A stretch of DNA of 64,000 bases, from assembly GCA_014896455.1 (NCBI GenBank), contig JADBKJ010000020.1:124001-188000 (forward strand), given 5' to 3'. The first letter of the stretch is position 1; every line of letters begins with the position of its first letter. Shown piece after piece: positions 44,637 through 53,182 of this stretch. This stretch comes from Thermoanaerobacter sp. (GTDB lineage Bacteria; Bacillota; Thermoanaerobacteria; Thermoanaerobacterales; Thermoanaerobacteraceae). A model generated the notes under the pieces. The model saw only the letters and a list, made by a program, of their open reading frames with translations. It ran no database searches and was not told the origin of the DNA. A program made the position numbers and the translations under genes.

Positions 44637-45275
44637 ATGGGAATAACTCCAAATGATATAAAATTTATAAGATGGATAGCTCATAAATTTGGATATCCTT
44701 TAGATGAGATGGAGAAATATGCCTACGAAAATTATATCCCTATTGTAAAACCGGAGGTTGCTGATTTTTTAAGTTTTATTGTGAAGCTAAAAAAGCCTAA
44801 CAATATTTTAGAGATAGGTACTGCTATTGGCTATTCTACTATAATAATGGCAAAAGCTTATTCAGAAGTTAGTGTAGTCACTATTGAAAGGGATATAAAT
44901 TTGGCTGAAATAGCTAAAGAAAATTTTAAGAAAGCAAAAATAGAAGATAGAATCGAGGTCATTTGTGGAGAAGCACAGCAAGTTCTTCCAAATTTAACCA
45001 AGATGTACGATTTGATTTTTGTAGATGCGGCGAAAGGGCAATATATAGAATTTTACAAAGAACTGAAAAGGCTTTTAAGCAAAGAGGGCGTCATCTTGTG
45101 GGACAATATTTTGTATAAGGGATATGTTGTAAATGAGAAAAATGTAAAACATAAGAGAAGAACTATTGTGTACAGAATGAGAGAATTTATAGAAATATTA
45201 TATCAAGATAAAACTTTGTACACGGTAATTTTGCCTTTAGGAGACGGATTAGCGGTAAGCTTTAAGGAGGAATAA
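44637..45275 (+). CDS. O-methyltransferase family protein (TrmR-like)
   Basis: A 212-residue class I SAM-dependent methyltransferase. The SAM-binding motif ILEIGTAIGYSTIIMA lies near residue 57, followed by VVTIERD, and the metal-binding/catalytic region is LIFVDAAKGQYIEFY. The B. subtilis homologue in the same position (yrrM/trmR) methylates uridine 34 of tRNA, which is a plausible role here. It overlaps the U32 peptidase start by one base. Confidence 0.85.
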   Translation: MGITPNDIKFIRWIAHKFGYPLDEMEKYAYENYIPIVKPEVADFLSFIVKLKKPNNILEIGTAIGYSTIIMAKAYSEVSVVTIERDINLAEIAKENFKKAKIEDRIEVICGEAQQVLPNLTKMYDLIFVDAAKGQYIEFYKELKRLLSKEGVILWDNILYKGYVVNEKNVKHKRRTIVYRMREFIEILYQDKTLYTVILPLGDGLAVSFKEE

Positions 45276-46495
45276 TGATGTTAGAGCTTTTGGTACCAGT
45301 TGGAGATTTGGAAAGATTAAAAATAGCTATAAATTACGGAGCAGATGCGGTATATTTTGGAGGGAAACATTATAGTTTAAGGGCTTCTGTTGGTTTGACT
45401 CTTGAAGAGATAAAAGAAGCAATAAAATATGTGAGGAAAAGTGGGAAAAAAGCATATATTACTATAAATATCTTTCCCCACAATGAGGATTTGGAAGGAT
45501 TGCCTGAATACATTAAATCAGTTGTTGACCTTGGCATAGATGCAATTATTCTTTCTGACCCAGGGATTTTTTCTATTGTAAAAGAAGTAGCTCCTGAAGT
45601 AGATGTTCATATAAGTACGCAAGCAAATAATGTGAATTATAAAAGTGCTCTGTTTTGGCATAATTTAGGTGCAAAAAGAATAATTTTGGCAAGGGAACTA
45701 TCTTTAAAAGAGATAAAAGAGATAAGAGAGAAGACACCAAAAACTTTAGAATTAGAGGCATTTGTCCACGGATCTATGTGCATTTCTTACTCAGGAAGGT
45801 GCCTTTTAAGCAATTACCTTACAGGAAGAGATTCTAATAAAGGTGAATGTGCACAACCTTGCCGGTGGAAATATTATCTTGTAGAAGAAAAAAGGCCAGG
45901 AGAGTATATGCCCATTTTCGAAGATGAAAAGGGCACATATATTATGAATTCTAAAGACCTATGCATGATAGAGTACATTCCAGAACTTGTTGAGGCTGGA
46001 GTTACAAGTTTTAAAATTGAGGGAAGAAACAAAAGTGCCTATTATGTTGCTGTAGTAACACGGGCTTACAGAAAGGCGATTGACGATTACCTTGAAAAAG
46101 GAAAAGATTATGTTTTTGACAAAAAACTTCTTGAAGATGTTTCTAAAGCAAGTCACAGAGGATTTACCACAGGCTTTTATTTTGGCAAACCAGGTCCTGA
46201 TGCTCAAAATTATGAGTCTTCAAAATATATACGGACTCATGATTTTATAGGAATAGTTAAGGATTATGACCCAAATACAGGAATTGCTATTGTAGAGCAA
46301 AGAAATAGGATGTTTGTGGGAGATAAAATTGAGATTGTGGGTCCTAAAGTAGAGTTTGAGCAGCAAATTGAAAAAATGTGGGATGAAGAAGGAAATGAGA
46401 TTGAGGTAGCTCCCCATCCTCAAATGATAGTAAAAATTCCTGTAAAGTATCCTGTAGAAGAATTTTTTATATTGCGTCGAGAAATTAAAAATTAG
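45275..46495 (+). CDS. U32-family peptidase-like protein (YrrO/RlhA group)
   Basis: A 406-residue protein with LLVPVGDLERLKIAINYGAD at the start, the U32 signature region SMCISYSGRCLLSNYLTGRDSN broken across residues 165-187 and the cysteines of CAQPCRWKY. Characterised homologues either act as collagenase-like peptidases or help hydroxylate 23S rRNA or tRNA uridine; in Bacillus the yrrN/yrrO pair makes hydroxyuridine in tRNA. Only one U32 gene occurs here. GGAGG precedes the ATG. Confidence 0.88.
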   Translation: MMLELLVPVGDLERLKIAINYGADAVYFGGKHYSLRASVGLTLEEIKEAIKYVRKSGKKAYITINIFPHNEDLEGLPEYIKSVVDLGIDAIILSDPGIFSIVKEVAPEVDVHISTQANNVNYKSALFWHNLGAKRIILARELSLKEIKEIREKTPKTLELEAFVHGSMCISYSGRCLLSNYLTGRDSNKGECAQPCRWKYYLVEEKRPGEYMPIFEDEKGTYIMNSKDLCMIEYIPELVEAGVTSFKIEGRNKSAYYVAVVTRAYRKAIDDYLEKGKDYVFDKKLLEDVSKASHRGFTTGFYFGKPGPDAQNYESSKYIRTHDFIGIVKDYDPNTGIAIVEQRNRMFVGDKIEIVGPKVEFEQQIEKMWDEEGNEIEVAPHPQMIVKIPVKYPVEEFFILRREIKN

Positions 46496-46500
46496 GTTAA

Positions 46501-46545
46501 AACTTGCTCCTTTTGGGAATACTTTTTCCTGAAAGGAGCAAAGTT
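46501..46545 (+). promoter_or_regulatory. Hairpin that buries the PBP ribosome-binding site
   Basis: AACTTGCTCCTTT (46501-46513) pairs with AAAGGAGCAAAGTT (46532-46545), with one bulged T and an 18-base loop. The right arm contains the whole AAAGGAG ribosome site of the next gene, three bases from its ATG. The structure would block translation unless melted or bound; it could also terminate weakly. Confidence 0.7.
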
Positions 46546-46547
46546 TT

Positions 46548-48155
46548 ATGGAAAATAGAAATTATAGGATTGTTTTTTTGAGGGTAGTTTTGTCAATTTT
46601 AACGTTAACATTGATTTTTAGGCTTTTTTACATTCAGGTAATCAAAGGAGATTTTTATTCTCAAAAAGCAGTGGAACAAAAAATTAGAAGCTTTAAAATT
46701 TTGGAGAGAAGAGGAGAAATATACGACAGGAATATGATTCCTTTTACAGATAGAGAATCTAAAGAATATATATTTGCGATACCTAAAATGTTAACTGACA
46801 AAGAAAAAGCCGCTAAGGTTATAAGTGAAATTGCCGCAGTAAACTGTGAGGATGTGTTAAAATCCTTAAAAAGTGCAAAAGATTATGTGGAATATGAAGT
46901 TAAATTCGACTCAAACAACAAATTACCTATAGGCATTTTTAAATTAGCTTTGCCTCAGAGGTATTCTCAAAATTCTTTAGCAAGACATGTAATAGGGTAT
47001 GTAGGAGAGGAAAAGATGGGTTTAGAAGATACTTTTAATGAAATTTTAAATAGCAAAAGGGAAGATAGCATTGCAGTGTTTACTGATGGGAATAATACTG
47101 AATATATAAAAGGGTTAGGAGTAAGATTAAAAACTTCTGGAAAAGAAGTTTTGGGAGTAAAAACTACACTTGATTATCACATACAAAAGGCAGTAGAAGA
47201 TGCTCTTGACAAGAATATGGTAGATGGAGCAGCAGTGGTATTAGATATAAAAACAGGTGATATACTTGCAATGGCAAGTAGGCCTAATTTTGACCAAAAT
47301 AATATTCAAGCTTATTTAAATAGCTCTAATGAAGAATTTATAAACAAAGCTGTCTCAATGTATCCACCTGGCTCTATTTTTAAAATTGTAATAGCTGCTG
47401 CAGCGTTAGAATATAATAAAGTAAATCTACAGAATACTTTTTATTGCAGTGGTAGTTATGATATAAATGGAATAGTATTTCACGATTACAAAGGAGAAAG
47501 TCATGGAGTAATAAACATGGTAAAAGGTTTTGCAGTTTCCTGCAATACTACTTTTATAAAGATTGGGCAAATAACAGGGGCCAAAAATATTTTGGAGATG
47601 GCGAGAAAATTTGGAATAGAAAGTGATGATGGTCTACCAATACCTGAGCAAATAGGGAGATTGCCTAAATTGTCGGATACTTATGGGGCAGGTATTGGGA
47701 ATTTGTCAATAGGGCAAGGAGATGTGTTGATGACGCCTCTTCAAGCAGCTGATATCGCAGCTACAATTGCTAATAACGGTGTTAGAAATGTTCCACGTTT
47801 AGTGACTGCAATAGTTGATGAAGAAGGGAAAGAAATTGAAAAATTGTCTTGGAAAAAGTCTTACAGAGTGATAAGCGAAAAAACAGCCAAAATTTTAAAA
47901 GAAATGATGAGAGAAGTGGTTATTGACCAAGAAGGGACAGGAAAAAGGGCGGAGACTACCTATGGCAGTGCTGGTAAAACAGGTTCTGCTGAAGTCAGTA
48001 AAGAGCTAAATATATATCATGCTTGGTTTACAGGTTTTGTTCCTTTTGATAAGCCTAAATATGCAATTTCGATTTTTGTAAAAAATGGAGATACTGGAGG
48101 AACTAAAGCTGCCCCTCTTTTTAAAGAAATAGCGGAGGAAATAATGAAATATTGA
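46548..48155 (+). CDS. Penicillin-binding protein 2-type transpeptidase
   Basis: A 535-residue class B PBP that cross-links peptidoglycan. After one N-terminal helix (about residues 9-29) comes the dimerisation domain with RGEIYDRN. The transpeptidase domain has Ser276-x-x-Lys279 in PPGSIFKIV, the SCN motif in VSCNTTF and KTG in GKTGSAE. It is shorter than elongasome PBP2 and lacks PASTA domains. The position before sigK suggests a possible sporulation link (SpoVD-like or a PbpA type), not proven. Confidence 0.9.
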   Translation: MENRNYRIVFLRVVLSILTLTLIFRLFYIQVIKGDFYSQKAVEQKIRSFKILERRGEIYDRNMIPFTDRESKEYIFAIPKMLTDKEKAAKVISEIAAVNCEDVLKSLKSAKDYVEYEVKFDSNNKLPIGIFKLALPQRYSQNSLARHVIGYVGEEKMGLEDTFNEILNSKREDSIAVFTDGNNTEYIKGLGVRLKTSGKEVLGVKTTLDYHIQKAVEDALDKNMVDGAAVVLDIKTGDILAMASRPNFDQNNIQAYLNSSNEEFINKAVSMYPPGSIFKIVIAAAALEYNKVNLQNTFYCSGSYDINGIVFHDYKGESHGVINMVKGFAVSCNTTFIKIGQITGAKNILEMARKFGIESDDGLPIPEQIGRLPKLSDTYGAGIGNLSIGQGDVLMTPLQAADIAATIANNGVRNVPRLVTAIVDEEGKEIEKLSWKKSYRVISEKTAKILKEMMREVVIDQEGTGKRAETTYGSAGKTGSAEVSKELNIYHAWFTGFVPFDKPKYAISIFVKNGDTGGTKAAPLFKEIAEEIMKY

Positions 48156-48182
48156 TGTACGTGCACCATTTTAAATAAAACA

Positions 48183-48191
48183 CATATAATA
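48183..48191 (+). promoter_or_regulatory. Possible mother-cell sigma-factor -10 element for sigK
   Basis: CATATAATA fits the sigma-K -10 pattern CATANNNTA and differs by one base from the sigma-E pattern. It lies 42 bases before the sigK start. No convincing -35 is visible. Confidence 0.35.
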
Positions 48192-48224
48192 GATGTGTAA
48201 TGCTAAAAAAAAGGGGTGGCGGAA

Positions 48225-48920
48225 ATGTGGGAAGTTGTTGTTGCAATTTTGGCATCAATTGTAAAGGAAATCTTAAATCTTGGTTACTTGACAAACACCA
48301 ACTCTTTTCCCAATCCACTTACTCCAGAAGAGGAAAAAAAATATTTAGAAGCTTATAGAAACGGTGAAGAGGAAGCGAGGAATATTTTAATAGAGAGGAA
48401 CTTGAGATTGGTAGCCCATGTAGTAAAAAAATACAGTGGAACTGGTAAAGATATAGACGACTTGATATCTATTGGAACAATAGGGCTTATAAAAGCAATT
48501 TCTACTTTTGATTCTTCAAAAGGTACTCATCTTGCCACATACGCAGCAAGATGTATAGAAAATGAGATACTTATGTCTATAAGAGCAGAAAAAAAGATGA
48601 AAGGGGAGGTTTTTTTACAGGATCCTATTGGAGTAGATAAAGAAGGCAATGAGATATCTTTGATGGATGTACTTGGCACAGAGGAGGATGAAATATCAGA
48701 GCAAGTGGAGAAAAAACTTCAAATTAAAAAGTTGTACAGCAAAATGAACAGCGTTTTAAAAAATAGAGAACGGTTAATTATAGAAATGAGGTATGGTCTG
48801 TACAATGGGAAAGTGAGGACTCAAAGAGAAATAGCAAAGATGCTTGGTATATCTCGTTCCTATGTCTCAAGGATTGAAAAGAAGGCTTTAAATAAGCTTT
48901 TTAAAGAGCTTTCCATGTAA
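48225..48920 (+). CDS. sigK: Sporulation sigma factor SigK-like (uninterrupted)
   Basis: A 231-residue sigma-70-family factor. A hydrophobic N-terminal stretch (VVVAILASIVKEILNLGYL) resembles the pro-sequence cleaved from pro-sigma-K. Region 2 has RNLRLVAHVVKKYSGTGKD and DDLISIGTIGLIKAI; region 4 ends with the helix-turn-helix QREIAKMLGISRSYVSRIEK. The gene is whole, with no skin-type interruption. The ATG at 48225 follows GGGGTGG; an in-frame GTG at 48216 lies inside that site. Confidence 0.9.
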   Translation: MWEVVVAILASIVKEILNLGYLTNTNSFPNPLTPEEEKKYLEAYRNGEEEARNILIERNLRLVAHVVKKYSGTGKDIDDLISIGTIGLIKAISTFDSSKGTHLATYAARCIENEILMSIRAEKKMKGEVFLQDPIGVDKEGNEISLMDVLGTEEDEISEQVEKKLQIKKLYSKMNSVLKNRERLIIEMRYGLYNGKVRTQREIAKMLGISRSYVSRIEKKALNKLFKELSM

Positions 48921-48961
48921 AACTGTTTGTATTGACAGTTTATTTTTTTTTATTATATAAT
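48920..48961 (+). promoter_or_regulatory. Terminator of sigK overlapping the yqeG promoter
   Basis: AAACTGT (48920-48926) and ACAGTTT (48935-48941) form a stem followed by a long T-run. The same bases hold TTGACA (48932-48937), and TATAAT lies 18 bases on (48956-48961), giving a full promoter for yqeG. Confidence 0.7.
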
Positions 48962-48983
48962 TTTAACAAAATGAGGTGAACAT

Positions 48984-49484
48984 ATGTATGAAAAGTTGAT
49001 TCCGGATATGATAGTGGAAAATATTTATCAAATTGATTTGGATTTTTTAAAAGAAAAAGGAATTACTAGTCTTGTCTTAGATATTGACAACACATTGGTG
49101 CCTCAAAAATCAAAATTCCCTGATAAACAAACTATCGAATGGTTGGAAAAAATAAAAGAAGAAGGATTTAAAATCTGCCTTATTTCAAATAACACTAAAA
49201 GGCGAGTGAGTGAATTTAAAGAAAAAGTTGGTGTACCTGGAATAGCTTGGGCTATTAAACCGAGAAAAGGAGCCTTTAAAAAAGCTTTAAAGATTTTAGA
49301 TGCTAAGCCTAATGAGACTGCTTTGATAGGAGACCAAATATTTACTGATATTTTTGGGGGAAAAAGAGCAGGCTTATATACTATTTTAGTAAAGCCTTTA
49401 TCAAAAGAGGAATTAGGATGGACTAAGCTTATGAGAAAGGCGGAAAAACATGTACTTAAAAGGATTGAGAAATATGGAAATTAA
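48984..49484 (+). CDS. YqeG-family HAD phosphatase
   Basis: A 166-residue HAD-superfamily (IIIA) phosphatase-like protein. The catalytic motif is LVLDIDNTLVP (about residue 32), motif II is CLISNNT, and the metal-binding motif III is ALIGDQIFTDIFGGKRAG. The family usually precedes aroE or yqeH in Firmicutes. The physiological substrate is unknown. GAGGTG precedes the ATG. It overlaps the aroE start by 11 bases. Confidence 0.9.
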   Translation: MYEKLIPDMIVENIYQIDLDFLKEKGITSLVLDIDNTLVPQKSKFPDKQTIEWLEKIKEEGFKICLISNNTKRRVSEFKEKVGVPGIAWAIKPRKGAFKKALKILDAKPNETALIGDQIFTDIFGGKRAGLYTILVKPLSKEELGWTKLMRKAEKHVLKRIEKYGN

Positions 49485-50328
49485 TTCAAGTACTAAATTG
49501 TATGGTCTTATAGGTCATCCTGTAGAACATAGTTTATCCCCTTTAATACATAACTACGCTTTTTATTCTTTAGATTTAAATTGTGTCTACACTGTTTTTG
49601 ATGTTTTGCCGGGAAAGCTTGAAGAAGCGGTAAAAGGAGTAAAAGCTTTAGGAATAAGAGGAGTTAATGTGACTGTACCTCATAAAGAGAAAATAATTAA
49701 ATACCTAGATGTGGTCTCAGAAGAAGCATTAAAAATTGGCGCAGTTAATACTGTAGTCAATGAAGGAGGAATATTAAAAGGATATAATACGGATGTCTAT
49801 GGATTTATAGACTCATTAACAGAAGTAGGAGAAAAAATTGAAGGGAGGAAAGCTGTTGTTTTAGGAGCTGGTGGGGCTTCTAAGGCAGTTTGTGTCGCTC
49901 TTGCTCTAAAAGGGATAGATTGGATAATAATTGCCAATAGAAGTGTTGAAAGAGCAAAAGATTTGTCAGAATATATTAAAAGGGAATTTAAGATTCGGTG
50001 CGATTACTGCAGTATAAATGAAGTAAAAGAACTACCAGAAATAGATATACTTGTTAATACTACAAGCGTAGGAATGTATCCAAATATGGAAGATTCACCT
50101 GTTAGCGAAAGTGTGGTTTCAAAAGCTAAATTTGTATATGACCTTATTTACAACCCTTTTGAAACTGCTCTTTTAAAACATGCGAAAAAGAATGGAATAA
50201 AGTATTCTAATGGACTTTTTATGCTACTTAATCAAGCTAATTATTCTTTCAAGTTGTGGACAGGTAAATTTTTCGACAAAAATTTGGTATACATGTATTT
50301 AAAAAAAGGAATTACGCATAATTTGTAG
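49474..50328 (+). CDS. aroE: Shikimate dehydrogenase
   Basis: A 284-residue NADPH-dependent enzyme of the aromatic pathway. It has GLIGHPVEHSLSPLIHNYAF, the catalytic Lys region NVTVPHKEKI, the nucleotide motif VVLGAGGASKAVCVAL, and INTTSVGMYPN-type NTTSVGMYP. The ATG at 49474 is preferred, giving the canonical N-terminus; a frame from 49450 lies within yqeG. aroK lies 10 kb downstream after the pilus genes. Confidence 0.94.
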   Translation: MEINSSTKLYGLIGHPVEHSLSPLIHNYAFYSLDLNCVYTVFDVLPGKLEEAVKGVKALGIRGVNVTVPHKEKIIKYLDVVSEEALKIGAVNTVVNEGGILKGYNTDVYGFIDSLTEVGEKIEGRKAVVLGAGGASKAVCVALALKGIDWIIIANRSVERAKDLSEYIKREFKIRCDYCSINEVKELPEIDILVNTTSVGMYPNMEDSPVSESVVSKAKFVYDLIYNPFETALLKHAKKNGIKYSNGLFMLLNQANYSFKLWTGKFFDKNLVYMYLKKGITHNL

Positions 50329-50339
50329 AATATTTTATA

Positions 50340-50430
50340 AAGAGTAGATGAAGTGAGGCTATATGTGGGCACTTTATGCCTCACGGATACAATGGTGCAA
50401 CCGGCTTATGTCGGCTTTATTATTTTCGGA
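50340..50430 (+). promoter_or_regulatory. Structured leader upstream of pilB (class unassigned)
   Basis: The leader has a hairpin GTGAGGC (50353-50359) with GCCTCAC (50378-50384), then a second stem CCGGC (50401-50405) with GTCGG (50410-50414), followed by a T-rich stretch TTTATTATTTT. The arrangement hairpin-linker-terminator resembles a riboswitch or attenuator. It does not match the c-di-GMP-I or c-di-GMP-II motifs I know. A small upstream in-frame reading frame exists from 50363 but is unlikely to be translated. Confidence 0.5.
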
Positions 50431-50440
50431 GGTATATTTT

Positions 50441-52117
50441 ATGGCCAAAAAAAAGCTAGGAGAGCTTTTAGTTGAGGTAGGGCTTATAACAGAAGAACAA
50501 CTAAAACACGCAATAGAAGTTCAGAATAAAACAGGAGAAAAGTTAGGAAAAGTTCTCATTAAATTGGGGTATGTTACAGAAAGCCAAATACTAGAGGCTT
50601 TAGAATTTCAATTAGGTATTCCACATGTAGATTTGCAAAAATACTATATTGACCCGGATGTGGCAAAATTAATTCCCGAAGCTGTTGCTAAAAGACATAC
50701 TATTATTCCTATAAAAAAAGATAAAGATGGTATATTGGTAGCAATGGCAGACCCTCTGAATATTTTTGCACTAGATGATGTGAGAATCATTACAAAACAA
50801 AATGTAAAGCCTTTAATTGCTTCTGAAGGAAGCATCTTAAAAGCCATAGATAGAATTTACGGAAGAGAACAGGCAGAAAAAGCAGTACAGGATTTTAAAA
50901 AGGAGTTTCAAAGTGAAAGTCAAGAAGAGCTGCCAGATGAGATTCTTGAAGAAGTACAAAACGCGCCTGCTGTACGCTTTGTAAATTCTATAATTGAGCA
51001 GGCAATAAAAAATAGGGCTTCAGATATTCACATTGAACCTACTGAAAAAGACCTTAGAATTCGATTTAGGATAGATGGACAATTAACAGAAGCTATGAGG
51101 ACTATAAAAAGTACCCATGCCCCTGTTGTGACAAGAATAAAAATTATGGCTAATATGAACATTGCTGAAAGAAGACTTCCTCAAGATGGCAGATTTGATT
51201 TTACTACAGGTGGTAAAAATATTGACATAAGAGTTTCTTCGTTGCCCACTGTTTTTGGAGAGAAATTGGTATTGAGGCTTTTAGACAAGGAAAATTTTAT
51301 AATGACAAAGGAGCAATTAGGTTTTGAAGAAGAGGATCTGGTGTTCTTTGATAAACTTATCAAAAGGCCTAATGGCATTGTGCTTTTGACTGGTCCTACA
51401 GGTAGTGGGAAAACCACCACTCTTTATGCAATGCTGAGAGAGCTTAACAAACCCAATGTTAATATAATAACTGTTGAGGACCCTGTTGAGTATTCCCTTG
51501 AGGGAATAAATCAGGTACAAGTTAATGAAAAGGCAGGCCTTACCTTTGCGACTGCTCTTAGGTCAATTTTGAGGCAAGACCCTGATATAATTATGATTGG
51601 AGAAATTAGAGATACTGAAACTGCTGAGATAGCTATTCGCTCTGCCATAACAGGGCACTTAGTCCTTTCCACTTTGCATACAAATGATGCGGCGGGAGCG
51701 GTGACTAGGCTTGTAGATATGGGGATAGAGCCTTATCTTGTGTCTTCTTCTGTAATAGGGGTTATTGCTCAGAGATTAGCGAGGAAAATATGTGATAACT
51801 GTAGAATTTCTTATAAAGCTTCCAAAGGCGAAAAAGAACTATTGGGAATTTCAGAAAATGAAGACATTACTTTATACAAGGGGAGAGGGTGCCCTGTTTG
51901 TAATAAAACAGGATATAGGGGAAGAATTCCTATATATGAGATAATGACTGTTACTTCTGATATCAGAGAGCTTATAAATACTAAGGTTTCCTCTGATGTT
52001 ATTGGAGCTCAGGCTGTAAAAAATGGCATGAAAACTCTACGAGAAAGTGCTAAAAGACTTGTGTTACAAGGGAAAACTACAATTGATGAAATGATAAGAC
52101 TAACTTATGAGGAATGA
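50441..52117 (+). CDS. pilB: Type IV pilus assembly ATPase PilB
   Basis: A 558-residue motor for pilus extension. The N-terminal part begins KKKLGELLVEVGLITEEQLK (GspE_N). The ATPase core has Walker A GPTGSGKTTTLY, the Asp box EDPVEYSLEG, Walker B IIMIGEIRDTETAE and a His box. Zinc cysteines are in CDNCRISYK and CPVCNKTGY. The ATG at 50441 follows GGAGG. It overlaps pilT by four bases and opens a block running to pilO. Confidence 0.95.
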   Translation: MAKKKLGELLVEVGLITEEQLKHAIEVQNKTGEKLGKVLIKLGYVTESQILEALEFQLGIPHVDLQKYYIDPDVAKLIPEAVAKRHTIIPIKKDKDGILVAMADPLNIFALDDVRIITKQNVKPLIASEGSILKAIDRIYGREQAEKAVQDFKKEFQSESQEELPDEILEEVQNAPAVRFVNSIIEQAIKNRASDIHIEPTEKDLRIRFRIDGQLTEAMRTIKSTHAPVVTRIKIMANMNIAERRLPQDGRFDFTTGGKNIDIRVSSLPTVFGEKLVLRLLDKENFIMTKEQLGFEEEDLVFFDKLIKRPNGIVLLTGPTGSGKTTTLYAMLRELNKPNVNIITVEDPVEYSLEGINQVQVNEKAGLTFATALRSILRQDPDIIMIGEIRDTETAEIAIRSAITGHLVLSTLHTNDAAGAVTRLVDMGIEPYLVSSSVIGVIAQRLARKICDNCRISYKASKGEKELLGISENEDITLYKGRGCPVCNKTGYRGRIPIYEIMTVTSDIRELINTKVSSDVIGAQAVKNGMKTLRESAKRLVLQGKTTIDEMIRLTYEE

Positions 52118-53172
52118 TGAATATGGATACAAAGGAACTTTTAAAATTAGTAGTTGAAAGGAAAGCTTCAGACTTGCATGTAACGGTTGGAGTACCTCCA
52201 GTTCTTAGAATTAATGGCTATTTAGAAAAATTAGAAGGGGAGCCTTTTACCCCTGGAAAGACTGAAGAAATAGTTAAGGATTTATTGACAAGTGAGCAAT
52301 TGAAAAAGTTAGAACAAAATGGAGATATTGATTTGTCCTATTCAGTTACAGGATTAGGACGGTTTAGAATAAATGTATACAAACAAAGGGGAAGTTATAG
52401 CCTTGCAATAAGGTCTGTAGCTTTGAGAATACCTACAATAGAGGAATTGGGACTTCCTCCAATACTTAAAGACTTAGCTTTAAAGGCAAGAGGGCTTATA
52501 TTGGTAACAGGACCTACTGGCAGTGGTAAATCTACTACACTGGCTGCGATGGTGGATTGGATAAACTCTAAAAGGACTTGTCATATTCTCACATTGGAAG
52601 ACCCTATAGAATATTTACACAAACACAACAAAAGCATAGTAAATCAAAGGGAGATTGGGCATGATGCGGCATCTTACGCTTCAGCTTTAAGGGCTGCTTT
52701 AAGGGAGGACCCGGATGTTATATTAGTGGGAGAGATGAGGGATTTAGAAACCATCCAAATTGCTATAACTGCTGCTGAGACAGGCCATCTTGTTTTGTCC
52801 ACTCTTCACACAATAGGAGCCGTTAAGACGATCGATAGGATTATTGATGTTTTTCCTCCCCATCAGCAGCAGCAGATAAAAATTCAGCTTTCAAATGTTT
52901 TAGAGGGAATTATTTCTCAACAGCTTATACCTAAGAAGGACAACAGCGGTAGAGTAGTTGCGACAGAAGTGATGATTGCTACTCCTGCTATAAGAAATCT
53001 CATAAGAGAAGGAAAGACTTTCCAGATACAGTCGGCAGTTCAAACAGGTAGCAAGTTTGGAATGATGACAATGGATATGTCTATTTTGCATCTGTTAAAA
53101 AGAGGAGTTATTTCTTTGGAGAATGCATTGACCTATTGTGTGGACCAAGAGAATTTTTCGCGCATGATATAG
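52114..53172 (+). CDS. pilT: Type IV pilus retraction ATPase PilT
   Basis: A 352-residue hexameric ATPase that depolymerises pili, driving twitching and DNA uptake. It has KASDLHVTVGVPPVLRING, Walker A GPTGSGKSTTLAAM, the Asp box LEDPIEYLH, Walker B VILVGEMRDLET and the C-terminal AIRNLIREGK motif characteristic of PilT. The first ATG overlaps the pilB stop; ATG codons at 52117 and 52123 are alternatives. Confidence 0.95.
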   Translation: MMNMDTKELLKLVVERKASDLHVTVGVPPVLRINGYLEKLEGEPFTPGKTEEIVKDLLTSEQLKKLEQNGDIDLSYSVTGLGRFRINVYKQRGSYSLAIRSVALRIPTIEELGLPPILKDLALKARGLILVTGPTGSGKSTTLAAMVDWINSKRTCHILTLEDPIEYLHKHNKSIVNQREIGHDAASYASALRAALREDPDVILVGEMRDLETIQIAITAAETGHLVLSTLHTIGAVKTIDRIIDVFPPHQQQQIKIQLSNVLEGIISQQLIPKKDNSGRVVATEVMIATPAIRNLIREGKTFQIQSAVQTGSKFGMMTMDMSILHLLKRGVISLENALTYCVDQENFSRMI

Positions 53173-53182
53173 AGGTGATTAT

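Noticed and set aside
50340-50430. c-di-GMP riboswitch call
   Set aside because: The conserved cores of class I and class II c-di-GMP aptamers as I know them are not present.
50363-50440. Upstream extension of PilB
   Set aside because: It lies in the structured leader, and GspE-type proteins begin at the KKKLGELL block; GGAGG is at the 50441 start.
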